Assembly (NCBI RefSeq): GCF_900566085.1
Contig: NZ_UPHT01000095.1
Location: 1-64,000, forward strand
Length of the DNA stretch: 64,000 bases
Origin: Mycobacterium attenuatum
GTDB lineage: Bacteria; Actinomycetota; Actinomycetes; Mycobacteriales; Mycobacteriaceae
Direction of reading: 5' to 3'
A model generated the notes under the pieces. It was not told where the DNA came from. It saw only the letters and a list, made by a program, of their open reading frames with translations, and ran no database searches. The position numbers and the translations under genes were made by a program. Shown one piece after another: positions 47,301-54,868 of this stretch. Position 1 is the stretch's first letter. Each line of letters starts with the position of its first letter.

Positions 47301-49661
47301 ACCGCCGTGTTGAGTCACGTAATCGGTAATCGCCGCGACCGTAAGCAACTCCTCGAAAAGCTGGCGCAGCACCAGCACCACCCCGAAGGTCGTATCGACC
47401 CGGCTCACCACCTCGACCAGGACCATCGAGTCCGCGCCCTGCTCCAGCAGTGGGCGGCGCGGCTCCACCTCGTCGGGCTGCATGCCGAGTAGCTCGGCGA
47501 TCCAGCCCGTGATGACAGCTGCCACCGCGGTTACCACTGCGCTGTGCTGTGGCGGGCGTGCACCGGCAAGCGAGATATCCGCCATCGTGGCTGTCCTTTC
47601 GTTGATCGCGCCATTGCGGTCAAGCGGTTTCGGCGGCCGCTTGATCCAGAGTCGTCTGCGGCGGAAAGGATGCGCCGGAAGCGGCACCAGCGCGAAGGTC
47701 GCCACGGGATACACCCGTGACCAGTCAACGTGGGCACCTGCCAGGTGCAGCGCGATGGCTAGCCGCTGCTCGTCATCGAGTTGAGCGCTGGCCCAGCCGG
47801 GTTCGGCTGCGCAGCGCGACGCCGCCGCGACTTCGACACGCACCCCGTCCTGACGGGCAGCGGCTGATGCGGTGCACGCCACCCACTGCTGGCCGGGCAG
47901 CAGATCCACGAGCGCGGCATCGACTGTGGCAGCATCGGCATCGTCTCGAACGACGACGATCCGATTGGGCGCGTCAGCTTCGATGGCGGCCACCAACTTC
48001 GACGGTTGGTCCGACTGCCAGGACCTGAGCGCGCCCAGCGCCGTCTGCGCGTCCGGCGCGACGACCACGAGCCGGAATCGGTGGTGGTCCCGACCGACCG
48101 CCGAACTGGCGCAGACGTCGGGGAACGCTTCGGCCGCAACGCAGTCCAGAAGCTCAGCGTAGCTGGCCACCAGGTCATGCAGCGCCGCGTCGCTGCGACC
48201 CGAAACCAGCATTACCTGCAACGGACGCGGAACACGTTCCGGTGGAGCAATGTCAGGAGCGTCGGCGAGGATGACGTGGGCATTGGTTCCGGCCATGCCG
48301 AACGAGCTGATCGCGGCCAGCCGCCCCCGTTGCCGGCGGGACCAGACAGTAGGCCGGGTGGTGACCGCGAATCGCATGGATTCCCATGGCACTTCCGGGT
48401 TCAGCCGAGCCGCATGCAGGGTGGGCGGAATTTCGTCGTTATGCATGCACAGCACGATTTTTGCCACCGAAAGCAGGCCTGCGGCAGCCTCCAGATGCCC
48501 GAAGTTCGACTTGACCGAGCCAAGCTGAACCGTGCGGGTCGACCCGTACACCTCGCCAAGACCGGCAAGTTCGATGGGATCTCCCAGCCGGGTGCCGGTG
48601 CCGTGGGCCTCCACCAAATCGACATCGTCGGGGTCAACGCCAGCCGAAGTCAATGCCTCGCGCATGACGTCGCGCTGCGCACTGCTGCGGGGCACCGTAA
48701 GTCCGGCGCCGCGGCCGTTGTGGTTGACCGCGGAGCCCCGGATGATCGCGCGTGGCCGTCTCCCGGCAGCCAACGCGGCCGACAGCGGCTGCAGCACGAA
48801 TGCCAGCGCCCCTTCCCCCTGCCCGAAGCCCTCGGCGTCGTCGGCGAAGGGTCTGCTCCGGCCACGAGGCGCCACCGCGTCTAACGCCTTGCGCAACAAC
48901 AGGTTTTGCGGGGTGGCGATGAGGTTCGCGGCGGCTACCACCGCCAGAGTGCACTCGCGGTCGTGCAGGCTGCGACAAGCCAAGTGCAGAGCCACCAGCG
49001 ATGACGAACACGCGGTGTCGACGTGCATTATCGGCCCGGTAAGTCCGAAGACATGGCCCAGCCGGCCGGCCGCAACGGCGCGAGCCGTACCGGTCCCGGT
49101 GTAAGCATCGAACAGCTCACGCCGACACAGATCGGCGCTTTGCAGGAGATAGTCGTCGCTGCTCGTGCTGACGAACGCCCCGGTCCGTTCACTCGCCGCG
49201 CAGCGGATCGAGACCCCGGCGTCCGCCAATGCCCGGTCGGTGACTTCGAGGATCATCCGTTGCTGCGGGTCCATCCCCGCGGCTTCCTTCGGCGAGATCG
49301 AAAAGTATCCCGGGTCGAATGAATCGTGATCGGCAATGAGCGCGGCACACTGAGGGGATGCGTCGTGGCGCCGCCCGGCACCGTCGCGATCGAGCGTGAC
49401 ATTCCAGCCGTCGTCATTGATGGGCGTGATCGCATCGCCGCCGGCCCGCAGAAACGACCACAGCTGCGAGGCCGTCTCGATACCGGCGGGCAGCCGCAAT
49501 CCCATGCCGAGCACGGCAACGGGTTCGCGGCGACCGGCCCTGAGTCTTTCGATCGTCTCGCGCTGTCGTGCCAGCGCTTCTCGGGCCTTCGCCAGCAATT
49601 CATGGACGTCGACCGGCTCCCCCAGCGAATCGCCTGGCGAAGCGAACCCGGGTCCCTGCAT
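41367..49661 (-). CDS. Hybrid PKS-NRPS megasynthase KS-ACP-AMT-MOX-C-A-PCP
   Basis: 2764 residues, first gene of the operon. KS about 46-465 (DTACSSS, Cys218; His353; His389). About 475-690 is a stub with linker-like sequence (LPAHPFRRRRLW) but no acyltransferase nucleophile. ACP about 705-782 (GADSM, Ser745). Class III aminotransferase about 835-1245 (SYAKVLGGG, Lys1074). Luciferase-like FMN monooxygenase about 1295-1635 (LSFFGDYPRNTPG, WIPERHFHSFGG). A half-size C-like remnant about 1660-1770 precedes an intact condensation domain about 1780-2180 (HHIVFDG, 1912-1918). Adenylation about 2190-2670 has specificity code DLSKIGHVGK, close to the Asp code. PCP 2685-2760 (Ser2718); no thioesterase. 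KS-ACP-AMT-MOX matches systems that make 3-amino-2-hydroxy acyl units; the module then adds Asp. The malonyl group must come from an AT elsewhere. Confidence 0.92.
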   Translation of the reverse strand: MQGPGFASPGDSLGEPVDVHELLAKAREALARQRETIERLRAGRREPVAVLGMGLRLPAGIETASQLWSFLRAGGDAITPINDDGWNVTLDRDGAGRRHDASPQCAALIADHDSFDPGYFSISPKEAAGMDPQQRMILEVTDRALADAGVSIRCAASERTGAFVSTSSDDYLLQSADLCRRELFDAYTGTGTARAVAAGRLGHVFGLTGPIMHVDTACSSSLVALHLACRSLHDRECTLAVVAAANLIATPQNLLLRKALDAVAPRGRSRPFADDAEGFGQGEGALAFVLQPLSAALAAGRRPRAIIRGSAVNHNGRGAGLTVPRSSAQRDVMREALTSAGVDPDDVDLVEAHGTGTRLGDPIELAGLGEVYGSTRTVQLGSVKSNFGHLEAAAGLLSVAKIVLCMHNDEIPPTLHAARLNPEVPWESMRFAVTTRPTVWSRRQRGRLAAISSFGMAGTNAHVILADAPDIAPPERVPRPLQVMLVSGRSDAALHDLVASYAELLDCVAAEAFPDVCASSAVGRDHHRFRLVVVAPDAQTALGALRSWQSDQPSKLVAAIEADAPNRIVVVRDDADAATVDAALVDLLPGQQWVACTASAAARQDGVRVEVAAASRCAAEPGWASAQLDDEQRLAIALHLAGAHVDWSRVYPVATFALVPLPAHPFRRRRLWIKRPPKPLDRNGAINERTATMADISLAGARPPQHSAVVTAVAAVITGWIAELLGMQPDEVEPRRPLLEQGADSMVLVEVVSRVDTTFGVVLVLRQLFEELLTVAAITDYVTQHGGTAPSTADDRGDYLSTLTDTYTRMTARSIAEYRSQLPVMCNNRRSASEIRPETAAFAAPLRVVSSRGAHITDVDGNDYVDIAMGFGVNFFGHQAPFIVDALRDQLATGIQLGPESAVAGEVAALLAELTGQNRVLFCNSGTEAVMTMMRLARAHSGRDTIAMFRNAYHGHFDSTLVNPTGINDISAAPMAIGIPAGLVHDVIVLPYADNRALAEIRSRGSRLAAVLVEPVQNRRPDLHPVEFLRELRDITRSQDVLLAFDEVLTGFRIHPGGAAAHFGVTPDIVSYAKVLGGGMPIGVVAGRADVMNRVDGGTTPPGPPVTYTAGTFCRHPLAMAAARAVLRKLSDDGLRLTSRLNARTDDMRTELNARFTDLGVPFAMHNFGSFFRFSLNGNLSFAYQPVEMDYFNAAMLTKGVYIAEGGTCFLSTAHSDADIQRIIDAAGGAARELRDAGLLNRLTSDVPAAHRAARFVEPKEPVVSGGLAGTCAVPRQSEPHTPQVRTSGGSPAPVLSLSFFGDYPRNTPGMFDVIRNAAAAADGRLATLWIPERHFHSFGGLSPNPSVLGAFLAGITTKIRIHAGSVVLPLHDPIRVAEEWAMIDNLSGGRIGVAFASGWQRNDFILAREPFDRRREVMWRDIDTVHRLWRGDPITFQRNGIETEASLYPQPRQTDLPTWIAALGSPETFRTAGERGLSILTNLVGQTTEQLASNIALYRDARRGAGITGPGHVTALVHTLVTSDDSAARLARGPLHRYLGSSVDLFSAVTGSREQHAFERLTDSERTYLLDRAVDRFLQDNAIIGDLDHALDVARRIAGLGVDEIACFVDFGVAADDLLGGVDHLVRLGERLHTTERPPAPQPAKVSGRTERARAAVDLTATIDPDEVILAVKAAVSAQPHLQKLVEPAGPPTVHLVDLSLLDDAEQDEQTAQLWDYAEDFGARDCGEVLMIRRSGGRTRLMARLPGTASSLDAERLLDAVVSVLRSSRPDDTGGVEAQLAAAPNEQLMWWACESDPDTARACHVRTTLEVAERVDIDALQDAVIAVAGRHQALRSTFGAEGEVLLVHRDFAPVVHVVDFTALSDADRDEELARWYAEDAEQLIDMAVGPLWRIAVLRLTEQQCRIVLTAHHIVFDGVSERIVLDELAAVYRGAAQELPEPVDFAAWRREHAGRATAADRQFWRTCLAARTAVTRPTQLAAGAGGRLRTMLPAETVAALQRVAADMGCTRYVALLACYLMHRARSCAGADAVVVGVSADPRDAAARHGLVGYLSNLLPLRLQLDAQLHVATALPVVRAALLDAYEHQGLPFAEILSESPGTHVSTCFNWDHVTQPRFGSACARALPDPASFVRFELSLNVVETAEPQLILEWDYTRDSYDADAIARVAQSYADIVAELVSGDELVTAETIHGRFAARAAESPATVAAYDGASSVTFAELDARSDRIAAGLLSADLPAEAVVTIVGSLCVPMVAAMLGVLKAGAAFSVVAASTSEAALAAHMRACGSQLVIHTGQQRGTQRPDGHHDVATQAESTPTARMPVIPAAHAAYVIMTSGSTGESKPVVVSHANLWSYLDALAQRVDMTGQRCLVVGSPAYDLCYSTLWSALTRGGTLLLADEDTSVDAQALVDLTSRQPADVLKIAPTHLDALLSTGTDAFLPHAQLIFGGEPLRWPTVHRVRAARPGLTIWNHYGPTESTVGATMYRIGDPDPFESRATVPIGSALNGPVRVDGDELLVGGPGVANGYLGLPAETAERFVWRSEADGARSRWYRTGDVVAEVADGCLEFVGRLDDQVKVRGHRVELGAVDTALRAVAGVRAAAACLLGDGEGSCLAAGLVLTENTTPQAVRTELASLLPSHLVPTTLVAMQRLPRTGSGKLDRIALAAAIGAASPPRPASNATGADPADPLDAMTQIWRDVLERDEVSPNDDLFDLGGHSLHAIKIAARIRNVFGRRVRIRDVFDSQTPQALLAHISELPEAARLS

Positions 49662-49776
49662 CCGATACCCCTCACCGAAGCATCGACGACGGGCGGCGTT
49701 TTAAACCGCGGTCACTGGCCGGCTGGTCGGCCTGCCGAAGCGCTGATCGGAGCCAACGTTTCCGACCTCCCGTCAC

Positions 49777-49789
49777 GTTAGTCGCTAAC
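49777..49789. promoter_or_regulatory. Palindrome GTTAGtcgCTAAC, possible operator
   Basis: A perfect 5-base-arm inverted repeat with a 3-base spacer in the 361-base gap (49662-50022) between the divergent megasynthase and antiporter genes. Its size and position fit a repressor site of the TetR or MarR kind, but no regulator gene is present in the cluster. The rest of the gap shows no gene or obvious promoter hexamers. Confidence 0.35.
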
Positions 49790-50022
49790 ATCCACTTCCG
49801 CGAGGGGCGAAAACGTATCGGGAAACGCAGGTAGACAAGGCGACAGGGGCGTCGAGCCCGGGCCAGGCGGCGACGTAGCCGCCGGCCGGGGCGCCACGAT
49901 GTCACGGATTGGAGGTGAGCCGAAGCTGTCGTCGTGAGACATTGTCGTCGGGCTTGCGACGAAGATGCCGGGCGGCTGTTTCCATCCAGGCCCAGCGGAC
50001 GCCACACGAACAGGTGGGTGCT

Positions 50023-51315
50023 ATGGATCGCACGTTGTCGGTTGTGTTCCTCAGCGTGGTCGATATCGCCGTCATCGTCGTCGTCGCCCGATTGTTCGGA
50101 AAGCTCGCAACGAGGCTCAGGCAGCCGGCGGTGATCGGCCAAGTGGTGGCTGGGATTGCGTTGGGACCCAGCCTGCTCGGCCTGTTACCGGGTCACCTGG
50201 ATACGCGCCTCTTTCCCGGCGAGGTAACGCCCTACCTCAGGATCGTGGCCGAACTCGGACTGGTCTGGTTCGTATTCGTGGTCGGCCTGGAATTGGATTT
50301 CACGCTGATCCGCGGCCGTCGGCGTGCCGTCGCCAGCATCTCGCTGTTGTCTTTCGTCGTGCCTTTTGCGCTGGGTCTGCTGGTGGCGCTGGTGCTGCAT
50401 CCACTGCACAGAGTGGTCGATGGCAAGCAGGTGCCGTTGTCGACATTAATGCTTTTTGTGGGCATCGCCATGTCGATCACCGCATTCCCGGTGCTCGCCC
50501 GGATTATCGCCGAGCGCAATGTGCATCGAACCGGCGTGGGAGTTCTGGCACTTTCGGCGGCCGCGGTTGACGATGTGCTCGCATGGATATTGCTGGCGTA
50601 CGTTTGTGCCGTCGTCAAGGGCGACGGCGTCATCACGGTGCTGGGGACCCTCCTGTTATCCGCGCTGTTTGCCGCGATGATGCTGGGCGTGGTGCGACCG
50701 TTTCTTACGCGAATGGTCAAGTGGCACAACAAGACAGGCGGCCGCAACCTTTGCATGCTGGCCGTCGTCGCCGGCGGGGTCCTCCTGTCGGCATTCATGA
50801 CGGCGAGAATTGGTATACACGAGATCTTCGGTGCGTTCCTTTTCGGAGCGATCATGCCCAGACAGGATGCACGACATTTCAGAAGAGCGACCCTCGACCG
50901 ACTTGGCACCATCAATTCGGTGGTGCTGTTGCCTGTCTTTTTTGTCATCGCGGGCTTCAACGTAGATCTGCGTAGTTTCACCCGCGTCGACCTGGCATTG
51001 CAACTGCTGTTGGTGCTCACCGCGGCCGGCGTCGGAAAACTTGGCGGCACCTTCGCCGGTGCCCGCCTGCAGCGAATGACGGTCCGGCACAGCGCCGCAA
51101 TCGCCGTGCTCATGAACACTCGCGGACTGACGGAGCTCGTGGTCCTGACGGTGGGGAAAGAGGTCGGCACTTTCGATACCGACGTGTTCACCATCATGGT
51201 GGTCATGGCGTTGGCCACCACGATCTTCTGCCAGCCGGCACTTCGGATCGTCTATCCCGACCCGGTTCTCCAGGAAGACATCGACGCCGCCGCGGCAGCA
51301 GAGCCAGAACGGTGA
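50023..51315 (+). CDS. CPA2-type cation/proton antiporter
   Basis: A 430-residue membrane protein with about 12 hydrophobic helices of the Na+/H+ exchanger (PF00999) fold. Features include LRQPAVIGQVVAGIALGPSLLG and GLELDFTLIRGRRR. The ALSAAAVDDVLAWILLAY helix carries the paired Asp residues (VDD) expected at the ion site of CPA2 antiporters, and NTRGLTELVVL lies near the end. There is no C-terminal NAD-binding domain. The start at 50023 follows an AGGTGGG site. It diverges from the megasynthase, so it may belong to the cluster (pH or cation homeostasis, or self-protection) or be a bystander at its edge. It converges on prcA, 53 bases away. Confidence 0.88.
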   Translation: MDRTLSVVFLSVVDIAVIVVVARLFGKLATRLRQPAVIGQVVAGIALGPSLLGLLPGHLDTRLFPGEVTPYLRIVAELGLVWFVFVVGLELDFTLIRGRRRAVASISLLSFVVPFALGLLVALVLHPLHRVVDGKQVPLSTLMLFVGIAMSITAFPVLARIIAERNVHRTGVGVLALSAAAVDDVLAWILLAYVCAVVKGDGVITVLGTLLLSALFAAMMLGVVRPFLTRMVKWHNKTGGRNLCMLAVVAGGVLLSAFMTARIGIHEIFGAFLFGAIMPRQDARHFRRATLDRLGTINSVVLLPVFFVIAGFNVDLRSFTRVDLALQLLLVLTAAGVGKLGGTFAGARLQRMTVRHSAAIAVLMNTRGLTELVVLTVGKEVGTFDTDVFTIMVVMALATTIFCQPALRIVYPDPVLQEDIDAAAAAEPER

Positions 51316-51368
51316 CCAAAGCGGCCCCGTAGGGCAAAGCCGAGGCAGTTCCACCGGCGCGCGCGGTC

Positions 51369-52184
51369 CTACTCTGACGATTCGCCGTCGGCTTTCGAGT
51401 CTTCAGGCTTGTCGGAGTCCTTGACGTCCTTGGGCTCTTCGGACTCTTCGGAGTCTGCGGCTTCCTGGGAAGTCGCCTTCTGCAGCAGTGTTTCCAGCTG
51501 GGCCCCGGTGATCCGCCGAAACGCCCGACGCGGCCGGTTGGCGTCGAGAATAGCCACCTCCAGGTTGGTCACACCGAGACTGGGCTGCCCATTACCGGAG
51601 GTATCGGCGCTGCTCGCCCGCAGCGCCTCCACCGCAATCCGCAGCGCATTGGGCAGATCGGCGTTCTCGGCGTAGGACTCCTTGAGCGCGTTGGCGATTG
51701 GCTCGGTGGTGCCGCCCATCACCACGAAATGCGGCTCGTCGGCGATCGACCCGTCGTAGGTGATTCGGTACAACTCGGGTGGCTTGGTCTCGCCGTAATG
51801 GGCAACCTCGGCCACGCATAGCTCGACCTCATAGGGTTTGGCCTGCTCGGTGAAAATAGTGCCCAGCGTTTGCGCGTAAACGTTGGCGAGCTGGCGTCCC
51901 GTGACGTCGCGACGGTCATAGGCGTAGCCGCGGGTGTCGGCGAACTGGATGCCGCCGCGGCGCAGATTGTCGAATTCGTTGAACTTGCCCGCGGCGGCAA
52001 AGCCCACCCGGTCGTAGAGCTCGCTGATTTTCTGCAGCGACCGCGACGGGTTCTCCGCGACGAACAACACGCCGCCCGAGTAGGCCAGCGCCACCACACT
52101 TTTGCCCCGCGCGATGCCCTTGCGCGCGAGCTCGCTGCGCTCGCGCATCGCCTGCTCGGGCGAGATGAAATACGGAAAACTCAC
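51369..52184 (-). CDS. prcA: 20S proteasome alpha subunit PrcA
   Basis: 271 residues. The N-terminus [27 protein letters not shown] forms the gate and outer ring of the core particle, followed by the alpha-subunit core ([16 protein letters not shown]). The C-terminus is a long acidic tail ([18 protein letters not shown] and on), longer than in the 248-residue M. tuberculosis protein I recall. PrcA rings cap the catalytic PrcB rings and dock Mpa. Start is GTG overlapping the prcB stop (GTGA), so the two subunits are co-translated. Here it is the first core gene to the right of the biosynthetic cluster. Confidence 0.95.
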   Translation of the reverse strand: MSFPYFISPEQAMRERSELARKGIARGKSVVALAYSGGVLFVAENPSRSLQKISELYDRVGFAAAGKFNEFDNLRRGGIQFADTRGYAYDRRDVTGRQLANVYAQTLGTIFTEQAKPYEVELCVAEVAHYGETKPPELYRITYDGSIADEPHFVVMGGTTEPIANALKESYAENADLPNALRIAVEALRASSADTSGNGQPSLGVTNLEVAILDANRPRRAFRRITGAQLETLLQKATSQEAADSEESEEPKDVKDSDKPEDSKADGESSE

Positions 52185-53047
52185 TGCTCACCGCCGTCTG
52201 GCCCGAAAGTGTCAGCGCGCGAACGGCTTCCGATGACGTCGCGGGCCAGCTCGGCGATGCGACTCTCCGGGATTTCGACCGCCCCGTCGGCGTCGATGGC
52301 GACCGCCGTGGGATAAATGCCGCGGACCAGGTCCGGGCCGCCGGTGGCCGAGTCGTCGTCAGCGGCGTCGTAGAGCGCCTCCACGGCCACCCGTAACGCC
52401 GAATCGCCATCAGCGACTTGCGAATACAGCTTCTTCATCGAAGACTTGGCGAAGATCGATCCCGAGCCCACCGACTGGTAACCCTCTTCCTCGATGTTCC
52501 AGCCACCCGCGGCGTCGAACGAGACGATGCGCCCCGCGGTCTGCGGGTCGGCGGCATGAATGTCGTAGCCCGCCAGCAACGGCAGCGCAATAAGCCCCTG
52601 CATGGCCGCCGCGAGGTTGCCGCGCACCATGATCGCGAGCCGGTTGACCTTACCTGCGAACGTGAGCGGCACCCCTTCGAGCTTCTCGTAGTGCTCGAGT
52701 TCAACGGCGTACAGGCGGGCGAATTCGACGGCGACCGCCGCGGTGCCGGCAATACCGGTGGCGGTGTAGTCATCGGTGATATACACCTTTTTCACGTCGC
52801 GCCCAGCGATCATGTTGCCCTGCGTGGAGCGCCGGTCCCCGGCGATGACGACACCGCCGGGGTATTTCAACGCGACGATGGTGGTGCCGTGCGGCAACTG
52901 GTCGCTTGGCTGCGCGCCGACGCCCACGCCGGCCGGCAACAACTGCGGCGCCTGGCGGCGCAGGAAGTCAGCAAACGATGAGAGGTCTACAGCGGATCCG
53001 GAAAGTGCCGATTTAGGGGACAAGCGATCAGGCAACGGCCAGGTCAC
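52181..53047 (-). CDS. prcB: 20S proteasome beta subunit PrcB
   Basis: 288 residues. A propeptide of 54 residues ends at HG, followed by the catalytic Thr55 in [11 protein letters not shown]; autocleavage exposes this Thr as nucleophile. Asp and Lys of the active site are visible downstream ([22 protein letters not shown]). It forms the inner proteolytic rings of the mycobacterial proteasome. The GTG start overlaps the pup stop (GTGA) and its stop overlaps prcA, giving the coupled order pup-prcB-prcA. Nothing suggests a second, variant beta subunit in the cluster. Confidence 0.96.
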   Translation of the reverse strand: MTWPLPDRLSPKSALSGSAVDLSSFADFLRRQAPQLLPAGVGVGAQPSDQLPHGTTIVALKYPGGVVIAGDRRSTQGNMIAGRDVKKVYITDDYTATGIAGTAAVAVEFARLYAVELEHYEKLEGVPLTFAGKVNRLAIMVRGNLAAAMQGLIALPLLAGYDIHAADPQTAGRIVSFDAAGGWNIEEEGYQSVGSGSIFAKSSMKKLYSQVADGDSALRVAVEALYDAADDDSATGGPDLVRGIYPTAVAIDADGAVEIPESRIAELARDVIGSRSRADTFGPDGGEQ

Positions 53048-53238
53048 TGTCCGCCCTTTTGGACGTACGCGCGGACGAAGTCTTCGGCGTTCTCCTCGAG
53101 TACGTCGTCAATCTCATCGAGCAGATCGTCGGTTTCCTCGGCCAGCTTCTCGCGACGCTCCTGGCCCGCAGCGGTGCTGCCGGCGAAGTCGTCGTCGTCT
53201 CCGCCGCCACCGCCACGTTTGGTCTGCTCCTGAGCCAT
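53044..53238 (-). CDS. pup: Prokaryotic ubiquitin-like protein Pup
   Basis: 64 residues ending GGQ, the length and ending of M. tuberculosis Pup. The C-terminal Gln must be deamidated to Glu by Dop before PafA can attach it to lysines. The sequence is mostly polar and helical ([22 protein letters not shown]), the part bound by the Mpa coiled coil. The start has a strong AGGAGG site. It is first in pup-prcB-prcA and lies 133 bases downstream of dop on the same strand. Confidence 0.97.
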   Translation of the reverse strand: MAQEQTKRGGGGGDDDDFAGSTAAGQERREKLAEETDDLLDEIDDVLEENAEDFVRAYVQKGGQ

Positions 53239-53371
53239 CGCCGCCTCCTGCTCTCGTCATGGCCTGCTTACAGGCCGCGGGCGCCGTGTCGCACGCCCGC
53301 TGGTCTTTCCCTAACAGTACCGGTCAGTGCCGACGTTTCCGGGTTTACGCTCCCTGCCGAACCAACGGATC

Positions 53372-54868
53372 TCAGCTGGTGAGTTGTTCCACCAGTTCGG
53401 CGGCGCTGTCCACGGATTCCAGCAGCGCTCCGACGTGGGCTTTGCTGCCCCGCAGCGGCTCCAGCGTGGGTATGCGCACCAGCGAGTCGCCGCCCAGGTC
53501 GAAAATGACCGAGTCCCAGCTGGCCGCGGCGATATCGGCGCCGAACCTGCGCAGGCATTCGCCGCGAAAGTAGGCCCGAGTGTCGGTCGGCGGGTTGTCC
53601 ACCGCCTCGAGCACCTGGTGTTCGGTGACCAGACGCTTCATTGAGCCGCGGGCCACGAGGCGGTTGTACAGGCCCTTGTCCAGCCGGACATCGGAATACT
53701 GCAGGTCGACCAGATGCAGCCGCGGCGCCGACCAGCTCAGATTTTCCCGGTGCCGGAATCCGTCGAGCAGCCGCAACTTGGCCGGCCAGTCCAAGAGCTC
53801 TGCGCATTCCATCGGGTCGCGCTCGAGCAGGTCGAGCACGTGTGCCCAGGTTTCCACGATGTCGGATGCTCGTGGGTCCGGCTCGCGACTGTCGACGAGC
53901 TTGGCCACCCGGTCCAGATACGCCCGTTGCAGCGCCAGGCCGGTCATTTCGCGGCCGTCGACCAGGGCCACCGCGGCCCGCAATGAGGGATCACGACTGA
54001 TCGCATGGACGGCGTGTACCGGCCGGGCCAGCGCCAGATCAGCGAGGTCAACCCCCTCTTCGATGAGATCGAGGACCAAGGCCGTGGCGCCCAGCTTGAG
54101 ATAGGTCGACGTTTCGGCAAGGTTGGCATCGCCAATGATGACGTGCAGCCGGCGGTATCGGTCGGCGTCGGCGTGCGGTTCGTCGCGGGTGTTGATGATG
54201 CCGCGTTTGAGCGTGGTCTCCAGCCCCACCTCGACCTCGATGTAGTCGGCGCGCTGCGACAGCTGGAATCCGGGCTCGTCGCCGGAAGGCCCAATGCCGA
54301 CGCGGCCGGAGCCCGTTACCACCTGCCTGGACACCAGAAACGGGGTGAGCCCGGCGATGATGGCCGAGAACGGCGTCTGACGGGACATCAAGTAGTTCTC
54401 GTGCGCCCCGTACGACGCGCCCTTACCGTCCACATTGTTCTTGTAGAGCTGCAGTTTCGCGGCGCCGGGGACGCTGGCGACGTGCCGCGCGGCCGCCTCC
54501 ATCACCCGTTCACCGGCCTTGTCCCAGATCACCGCGTCGAGCGGGTCGGTGCACTCGGGTGCGGAGTATTCGGGGTGCGCGTGGTCGACGTAGAGGCGCG
54601 CGCCGTTCGTCAAGATCATGTTGGCCGCCCCCACCTCGTCCGCGTCGACCACGGGCGGCGGCCCGGCCGAGCGGCTCAAGTCGAAGCCCCGGGCGTCCCG
54701 CAGCGGCGATTCCACCTCGTAGTCCCAGCGGGTGCGTTTGGCGCGCTGAATACCCGCGGCAGCGGCATAGGCCAGCACCGCCTGCGTCGAAGTGAGAATC
54801 GGGTTGGCGGTCGGGTCCGACGGCGATGAGATGCCGTACTCGACCTCCGTGCCGATAATCCGTTGCAT
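53372..54868 (-). CDS. dop: Pup deamidase/depupylase Dop
   Basis: 498 residues, a relative of PafA with the same carboxylate-amine ligase fold. It opens [16 protein letters not shown], with the catalytic-site region, and includes [18 protein letters not shown] and an ATP-site region. The Dop-loop region ([17 protein letters not shown]) distinguishes it from PafA. It converts the C-terminal Gln of Pup to Glu and also removes Pup from substrates. Upstream lies a -10 hexamer at leaderless spacing, and further upstream two hairpins. Confidence 0.96.
   Translation of the reverse strand: MQRIIGTEVEYGISSPSDPTANPILTSTQAVLAYAAAAGIQRAKRTRWDYEVESPLRDARGFDLSRSAGPPPVVDADEVGAANMILTNGARLYVDHAHPEYSAPECTDPLDAVIWDKAGERVMEAAARHVASVPGAAKLQLYKNNVDGKGASYGAHENYLMSRQTPFSAIIAGLTPFLVSRQVVTGSGRVGIGPSGDEPGFQLSQRADYIEVEVGLETTLKRGIINTRDEPHADADRYRRLHVIIGDANLAETSTYLKLGATALVLDLIEEGVDLADLALARPVHAVHAISRDPSLRAAVALVDGREMTGLALQRAYLDRVAKLVDSREPDPRASDIVETWAHVLDLLERDPMECAELLDWPAKLRLLDGFRHRENLSWSAPRLHLVDLQYSDVRLDKGLYNRLVARGSMKRLVTEHQVLEAVDNPPTDTRAYFRGECLRRFGADIAAASWDSVIFDLGGDSLVRIPTLEPLRGSKAHVGALLESVDSAAELVEQLTS

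Noticed and set aside
41367..49661. Acyltransferase domain in the hybrid megasynthase
   Set aside because: Only linker-like flanks remain; no GHSxG nucleophile or HAFH/YASH motif is present between KS and ACP.
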